In this document: piece by piece, positions 59,379-64,000 of the stretch
How the letters are laid out: each line of letters begins with the position of its first letter
Position numbering within the stretch: position 1 is the stretch's first letter
Notes under the pieces: model-generated
The model's input: the letters and a program-made list of their open reading frames with translations, nothing else
Told to the model about the DNA's origin: nothing
The model's database searches: none
Source of the DNA: Roseiarcus sp963794155
Lineage (GTDB): Bacteria; Pseudomonadota; Alphaproteobacteria; Rhizobiales; Beijerinckiaceae
Direction of reading: 5' to 3'
NCBI GenBank assembly: GCA_963794155.1
Contig: CAWCCX010000011.1
Span: 89,229 to 153,228 of the forward strand
Length of the DNA stretch: 64,000 nt
Translations under genes and position numbers: made by a program

Positions 59379-59879
59379 GACCGCTCGCCCGCGCTGACGA
59401 GAGAGTTCGCGTTTCCTTTTGGGGACGGAACGCATTTGGCTCCGATCCGATGGTCGACGATGCTACTAAGTTTTTGATTGTCTACCAACTCAATTCTTGG
59501 CTTCGAGCAGCCATCAGGCGGCCGCCCGGCGGCGGCAATCCGCGGGGTGCAATCACCACGCCCGTGACCTCGATAGGCTTTGCGTCAAGACCTGTGGACC
59601 AATATCGAATCCGATATGCACGGGCTCCCTCGGGTGCGTCCGGCATCGCGTCGGCAGCGATGAGCGTGCCCGCGGAACCAGGTTCCGCCGCCCAAGTCGA
59701 GCGGGTCAGCGCCTCCGATGCGACTAGGGCGATGGCGGGCCGCTAGGAACAACATTCGAAACCAACTGCCCGGTTCACTTTCGGGCCGGACGCTCCAAAG
59801 GCCTGAATTTCAATTCCGGACTCGCTCAGTGCTTCGGCTACAACGTCCATGAGTAGCCGCAGGGATTTGGGAATGGATT
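59379..59879. other. Region without a supported gene
   Basis: About 500 bp of mixed composition with short frames only. The right part joins the LigD fragment without a visible boundary. Confidence 0.4.
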
Positions 59880-60485
59880 TTGCGGCGGGAGCGCCCGAAG
59901 CCAACTGCGCCTCATCAACCCCATGAGACAGGCGATGGCGAGCTCATCCGCAAGCATGCCTGCGAGCTTGGATTCGAGGGCGTGGTCTCCAAGACGATCG
60001 ACGCGCCTTATGCTCCCGGTAACCGGGGCCTGTGGCGCAAGTCCAAATGCCTCAATCGCCAGGAATTCGTTGTCGTCGGCTGGACTGACCCGGAAGGATC
60101 GAGGCCCCATCTCGGCGCGCTTTTGCTCGGCTACTACAGCGTCGACGGCAAACTCATTTACGCCGGCCGCGTAGGGACGGGCATGCCCGACAAAGTGCTC
60201 GCCGATTTGCGTCGCCGCCTAGATCCGTTGGGGCGCGCGAGTTCACCGCTTAGCGCGCCGCCGCCGCGCAAGACCCGCTTCGGATCGCCGCTCGTTCTTT
60301 CCCGGGTGCATTGGGTCGAGCCCGATCTCGTCGCAGAGATTACCTATCTGACCTGGACCGCTGACGGGCTCTTGCGGCACACGGTTTATATTGGCCTCCG
60401 AGCCGACAAGCCTGCGCGCGAAGTCGGGAAACGCCACGCACGAGCTAGCGGAATCCGCAAATACTCCTCGGTCACGCCGCATTAG
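59880..60485 (+). pseudogene. ATP-dependent DNA ligase LigD, C-terminal ligase fragment
   Basis: Residues TGDGELIRKHACELGFEGVV, then SKTIDAPYAPGNRGLWRKSK, NRQEFVVVGWTDPEGSRPHL and GALLLGYYSVDGKLIYAGRV match the end of the adenylation domain and the OB fold of LigD-type non-homologous end-joining ligases. The catalytic Lys region, the nuclease and polymerase domains are gone, and the last 20 residues are foreign. It is a dead fragment. Confidence 0.85.
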
Positions 60486-61298
60486 AGGCGGCCTTGCGCG
60501 AGGCTCGATATCCGGCGTAGCCCAAGCCGGCGAAGCCGATCAGCATCAAGGCCCAAGTGGAAGGCTCCGGAACTGCCGTGTAGCCGTCGACGAACCAGGC
60601 GACAGGCGTCGTACTGCCTTGTTCGAACACTTCTCCCTGGGCCAGAAAGTAACCGGGGTAGTCTGCGCTCTGCGGCAAACCCGAGTAGTCCACCTCCTCC
60701 ATGTCAGCGGCGTCCAGTACCGCGTTCGCCTCCGGTGTGCCCCCGCCGATAGGCACCGAGGGGTCAAGCGTGGCGAGGTCGACGGGCGGTGGTCTTCGTA
60801 GAACATGAGGTCCTCAACCGTCAGATCCGGCGAAGACGTCACCGCATCGGTGACCTCGTATGTGGGATCTCCCGCCAATTTGCCTCCGGTAACCGCACCC
60901 TGGCCGGTCGCAGCTGCGCCGTTGAGGAAAATGGCCGACTGCAGGCTGATGTTGCCCTTGTATGCGGCGACGCTCGCGATTTTGATCGTCGTAGTCCCCT
61001 TGTCGGCGGTATTGCCGGTCAGCTTCCAGGTGCCATTTCCGGCGTAAACCACCGTATAACCGGGCGCGCTCACTGCCACCTGAAACTTGCTGAGCGCGTT
61101 ACCATTAGCGTCCTGCAGCACGAGATCGATGCTGGTCGACATGGTCCCAGCGACCGCGGCCGTATAGAGGATTTTGAGATCCTGGAACTGCATCGTGACT
61201 GTTTTCGCGTCGGCTCTGCCGGAATTAAGTCCACACGAGAGAAAAAGCGCCGCCGCGATCAGGAAGACGCGTCTCGCGCATTGAACCGCTGATGCCAT
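60472..61298 (-). pseudogene. PEP-CTERM exported protein, frameshifted
   Basis: The start at 61298 follows GGAGGCGAG. A signal peptide (FLIAAALFLSCGLNSGRADA) leads into a beta-rich domain (VVYAGNGTWKLTGNTADKGT). Near 60787 one base is lost; the next frame (60472-60756) reads TPEANAVLDAADMEEVDYSG and ends with the sorting tail PEPSTWALMLIGFAGLGYAG. The whole would be about 275 residues. The intact tail suggests a recent indel or a sequence error. Confidence 0.8.
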
Positions 61299-61569
61299 GG
61301 CTCGCCTCCGCACTGTCCGGGTAGAATTGATTGGGTATCGGGCGAAAAACTCCTCACGCCCGTGGTTCGTCGCGGGCTCGAACACAAAGTTAACCAACCG
61401 TCGAACGCCAGTAAAGACGCAGCATAGGCGATCGCGCCGGTTGGTTCTTTACCATAACCCTCAACGAGCTTATAACCCACGGCGCGATAGCGTTGGCGGG
61501 CCAAATGAGGCGATCCCGATGGCTCATCGGACTGGGCGCCGCTTTCGGTCTGGCGATTGCCTCGGGCGC

Positions 61570-62034
61570 GTGCTTTAGCTCTGCGCAAACTTCCTCTGGC
61601 TTCTCGCATCGATCGAGGATGACAATTCGATCCGTAATTTCGTCCAGGTGGAGGCCCCATTGATGGGCCGCGATCATAAACCGCATCCGTATGTCATCGG
61701 GGTTTTCGCAGGCTAGATAAGCAACACGCCCGCGCGTGACGTCCCGTCCTAGAATGTCGTCGCGTCCGCTCTCGACTACGAGCGTGAGTATGACATTGAA
61801 TGCCGTCTTCCCCGCGCCGGTCTTTGCCGTCAGCGTGTAGAGAGAGCCTGAGCGGACAATGCCCTCGACCACATAGGCGAGCGGAGTATATTCGCCGCAG
61901 AACTCGGACACGCTTTTGAATCGTAGCCGTTTTGGGGCAGGGCGTGGCCGGTCAATTCTCGGCCCTAGGCGTTGGTCTAAGTCAGCCGGCAGAATGGCGT
62001 TCTCATCATCGAGGAGCTCGCTGTCGCTGCTCAT
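61570..62034 (-). pseudogene. AAA ATPase (RepA-like), N-terminal half, inverted
   Basis: The minus strand from ATG 62034 reads SDSELLDDENAILPADLDQR, then PLAYVVEGIVRSGSLYTLTA with Walker A AKTGAGKTAFN, GRVAYLACENPDDIRMRFM and KPEEVCAEL. This is the N-terminal half of a RepA-like AAA_25 ATPase of the kind carried by plasmids and integrated elements. Family resemblance stops near 61580. The C-terminal half is on the plus strand at 62147. Confidence 0.7.
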
Positions 62035-62146
62035 GCTGCCGCCCTCGATAGGGTCTGTGCGACCTGCGGAACTGCGTCTCTTGCCAAAGTGCGCAGATTT
62101 ATGAAGCCGGTCCGACGCGCCCGCGTCGGCCGGCTTCTCGCTTTTC

Positions 62147-62749
62147 ACTTTGGCCGCTTTCTACAATGGCCAAGACATCAACGATGCTGTGCAGGCTGGG
62201 AACTTTATGAGGGGCCTGAGACCGATCACTCAGATCAAGGGCCTCCCGGCAGTCATCGTAGCAGCACACCCCGTCAAGAACGCCGACAAAGATAACCTCC
62301 TTCCCTACGGTTCGGGAGCAATCTTAAATGAGGTGGACGGGAATTTGACGCTATGGAAGGCGGGCGGCACAGGAGAGGTTAGCCTTCATTGGCAGGGCAA
62401 GCTAAGGGGGGTCGAGTTTTCTCCTATGTTGTTCAGGATTGAAACGGTGATCAGCCCCGATGTTAAGGACATCAAAGGCGCGGAGGTTGCGCTCCTGGTC
62501 ATGCTCCCCAGTTCGCCCGAATCGGCCGACGATCGCGAGCAGACCGAATACGACGCCAGCCGGGCGCTCTTGCAAGCGATGCTCGACAGCCCCGGATCCA
62601 CCCAACGAACTTGGGCCGCCGCGCTTGGCAAATCAGTGTCAACCGTCTGCCGCCGACTGCAGGCTCTCAAACACAAAAAGTTAGTCAAAGAAACGCTCGG
62701 CAAATGGGCCGTCACCCCAGCCGGAAAAGCTGTCCTAAATGGCGACTGA
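62147..62749 (+). pseudogene. AAA ATPase (RepA-like), C-terminal half
   Basis: The frame begins TLAAFYNGQDINDAVQAGNF, the segment just after the Walker B strand in this family, and continues VIVAAHPVKNADKDNLLPYG, NEVDGNLTLWKAGGTGEVSL and a winged-helix tail STVCRRLQALKHKKLVKE. There is no start codon or N-terminal half on this strand. Inverting about 0.56 kb (near 61580 to 62146) would rejoin the halves in order. Confidence 0.75.
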
Positions 62750-63652
62750 GGGTGTTCCTGGACTTGCCCCGCATTTGTGGAGAGCGTTTTCAAGTTTACG
62801 CGCCTGCCTCTCGAACTGAAGAGGGCTGATGAAGTCGAGCGCGGAATGGCGCCGGACGGGATTGTAGAAGGCGTCGATGTAGCGTCCGATTGCGGCGGTC
62901 GCTTCAGTCCGGCTCTGGAATACGGTGCGCCAGACGAGTTCGGCCTTCAGCGTCTTGAAGAACGTCTCGACCATGGCGTTATCGAAGCAGTTTCCCTTTC
63001 CCGACATCGAGATCACGATGCCGTTCTTCCGCAGCTCAGCCTGGTAATCGAGGGAGCAGTATTGGCTGCCACGGTCCGCGTGGTGAATGAGGCGGGCGGC
63101 AGGACGCCGCACGGCGATGGCCCGGCGCAGAGCCGACAATGCCAGTTCCTTGTGGAGCCGATCGCTGGTTGCCCAGCCGACGACGCGCCGGCCGAAGAGG
63201 TCGATGACGACGGCGAGGTAGAGCCAGCCCTCGCGGGTCCAGACGTAGGAGATGTCGGCGCCCCACTTCTGGTTCGGCCCGGCCGCTGCGAAGTCCTGGT
63301 CCAGAAGGTTCGGGGCGATCGGAAAGGCGTGAAGGCTGTCCGTGGTGCGCTTGAACCGCCGCTTCTGCCGAGCCCTGAGCCCATTCTCGCGCATCAGCCG
63401 GGCGACGCGTCTGCGGCCGATGGTAAGCCCATTGTCGCGAAGTTCGCGCACCATGCGCGGGCTGCCGTAGGTCCCGTTCGAAAGGGTGAAGGCCGAGCGG
63501 ACATGAGCCAGCAGCACCGTATCGTCACGCTGTCGGCGGCAGGCCGGGCGCTCCTTCCGGGCGAAGTATCCGCTCGCACTGACGTCGAGGGCCTTGCAGA
63601 GACGCTGGACGGGGAAATCCTTCTTCGCCGCATCGATGAGACGGAACCTCAT
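62735..63652 (-). CDS. IS3-family transposase OrfB
   Basis: 305 residues with a HTH_21 region (YGSPRMVRELRDNGLTIGRR) and the rve DDE core: WGADISYVWTREG, HHADRGSQYCS and NAMVETFFKTLKAELV. It overlaps orfA by four bases and is likely made as OrfAB by slippage at TTTTTTC. The frame runs eight codons past the left terminal repeat into flanking DNA before its stop. Confidence 0.93.
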   Translation of the reverse strand: MRFRLIDAAKKDFPVQRLCKALDVSASGYFARKERPACRRQRDDTVLLAHVRSAFTLSNGTYGSPRMVRELRDNGLTIGRRRVARLMRENGLRARQKRRFKRTTDSLHAFPIAPNLLDQDFAAAGPNQKWGADISYVWTREGWLYLAVVIDLFGRRVVGWATSDRLHKELALSALRRAIAVRRPAARLIHHADRGSQYCSLDYQAELRKNGIVISMSGKGNCFDNAMVETFFKTLKAELVWRTVFQSRTEATAAIGRYIDAFYNPVRRHSALDFISPLQFERQARKLENALHKCGASPGTPSVAI

Positions 63653-63998
63653 CGACTTCCCTCCTTGGCGAAAAAAGTCGCAGCCCTCTTCAGGATCTCG
63701 CGTTCCTGCCGCAAGATCTCGTTCTCGCGCCGTAACCGCTTCAACTCGGCCGCCATATCCTCCTGCCGCTCGGGAGGCGGCGCTTCCAGATCACGCTCCC
63801 GACGCTTGTCGATCCATCGCCGCAGCGTCGAAAGGCCGATCCCGAGATCCTCGGCAATCTCGCGCTGTGTGCGCCCGCTTGCCTCCACCAGACGCACGGC
63901 CTCTGCCTCAAATTCCTTGCCAAACCGGCGCTGCGCCTTGCCCATCAAATGCTCCTCTTTCCCTCAGAAGAGCTCTCCAGTTTTACGAGGCAAGTCCA
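62759..63998 (-). mobile_element. IS3-family element
   Basis: About 1.24 kb. The left end TGGACTTGCCCCG and the complement of the right end TGGACTTGCCTCG match, followed at both ends by TGGAGAGC. It carries orfA and orfB. Only two bases beyond the right end are in the window, so a target duplication cannot be checked. Confidence 0.88.
63649..63948 (-). CDS. IS3-family transposase OrfA
   Basis: 99 residues. A helix-turn-helix (AVRLVEASGRTQREIAEDLG, then GLSTLRRWIDKR) is followed by a leucine-zipper-like coil (AAELKRLRRENEILRQEREI) that multimerises with OrfB. The end AATFFAKEGSR holds the T6C slippage site. It appears intact. Confidence 0.93.
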   Translation of the reverse strand: MMGKAQRRFGKEFEAEAVRLVEASGRTQREIAEDLGIGLSTLRRWIDKRRERDLEAPPPERQEDMAAELKRLRRENEILRQEREILKRAATFFAKEGSR

Positions 63999-64000
63999 AT

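Noticed and set aside
61259..61660. 133-codon minus-strand frame overlapping the AAA ATPase fragment
   Set aside because: It is a shifted frame of the same region and does not resemble the missing middle of the ATPase.

Overview
The window looks like chromosome of a GC-rich alphaproteobacterium, most likely order Hyphomicrobiales (Rhizobiales). The reasons are the ccmIEFH (cycHJKL) order, hopanoid gene hpnK, a DUF1127 protein beside a LysR regulator, NnrU, an RT0821/Lpp0805-type lipoprotein, the intergenic palindromes and the IS types (IS3, IS5-like, IS21, IS91, IS630). Genus cannot be fixed from this sequence alone.

Layout. 0-3.6 kb: LuxR regulator (cut by the window edge), dienelactone hydrolase, EamA transporter, outer-membrane barrel. 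3.9-6.0 kb: lower-GC pair, AlbA_2/HATPase protein and GIY-YIG protein. 6.1-13.2 kb: LysR regulator, DUF1127, malate synthase, DUF1330, DUF2214, rplU-rpmA with promoter, leader hairpin and strong terminator, GNAT, obgE. 13.4-17.8 kb: hopanoid/cell-surface block (hpnK, DUF6311 membrane protein with a frameshifted ILEI-like tail, divergent GT2). 17.9-21.6 kb: low-GC accessory stretch between an IS5-like remnant and tRNA-Arg(TCG). 21.7-28.4 kb: GYD, tam, NnrU, DUF190, IlvD/Edd dehydratase, VapBC, GNAT, isocitrate-lyase-like enzyme. 28.4-32.9 kb: a disrupted unknown gene, then IS91 and IS630 elements. 33.1-48.2 kb: core block with transglutaminase/DUF2126, RluA-type pseudouridine synthase, ftsY-yciB, PEP-CTERM protein, ccmIEFH, surface lipoprotein, histidine kinase, ilvD.

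From tRNA-Gly(TCC) at 48.4 kb to the right edge lies an accessory region: a beta-propeller operon, an exact 259-bp direct repeat, IS21 that has beheaded a group II intron, an AT-rich polytopic membrane protein, small relics, a LigD fragment, a frameshifted PEP-CTERM gene, an AAA ATPase whose halves face opposite ways, and an IS3 element.

Two features stand out. First, a pair of about 120-bp non-coding elements (9.6 and 39.1 kb, opposite orientations) made of an A/T-tract unit repeated about every 21 nt behind a shared 20-nt head. Second, an unusual number of genes that would be intact but for one indel (LysR, DUF6311, DUF190, vapB, PEP-CTERM and others). This means either widespread decay or indel errors in the assembly, and it should be settled before function is inferred.
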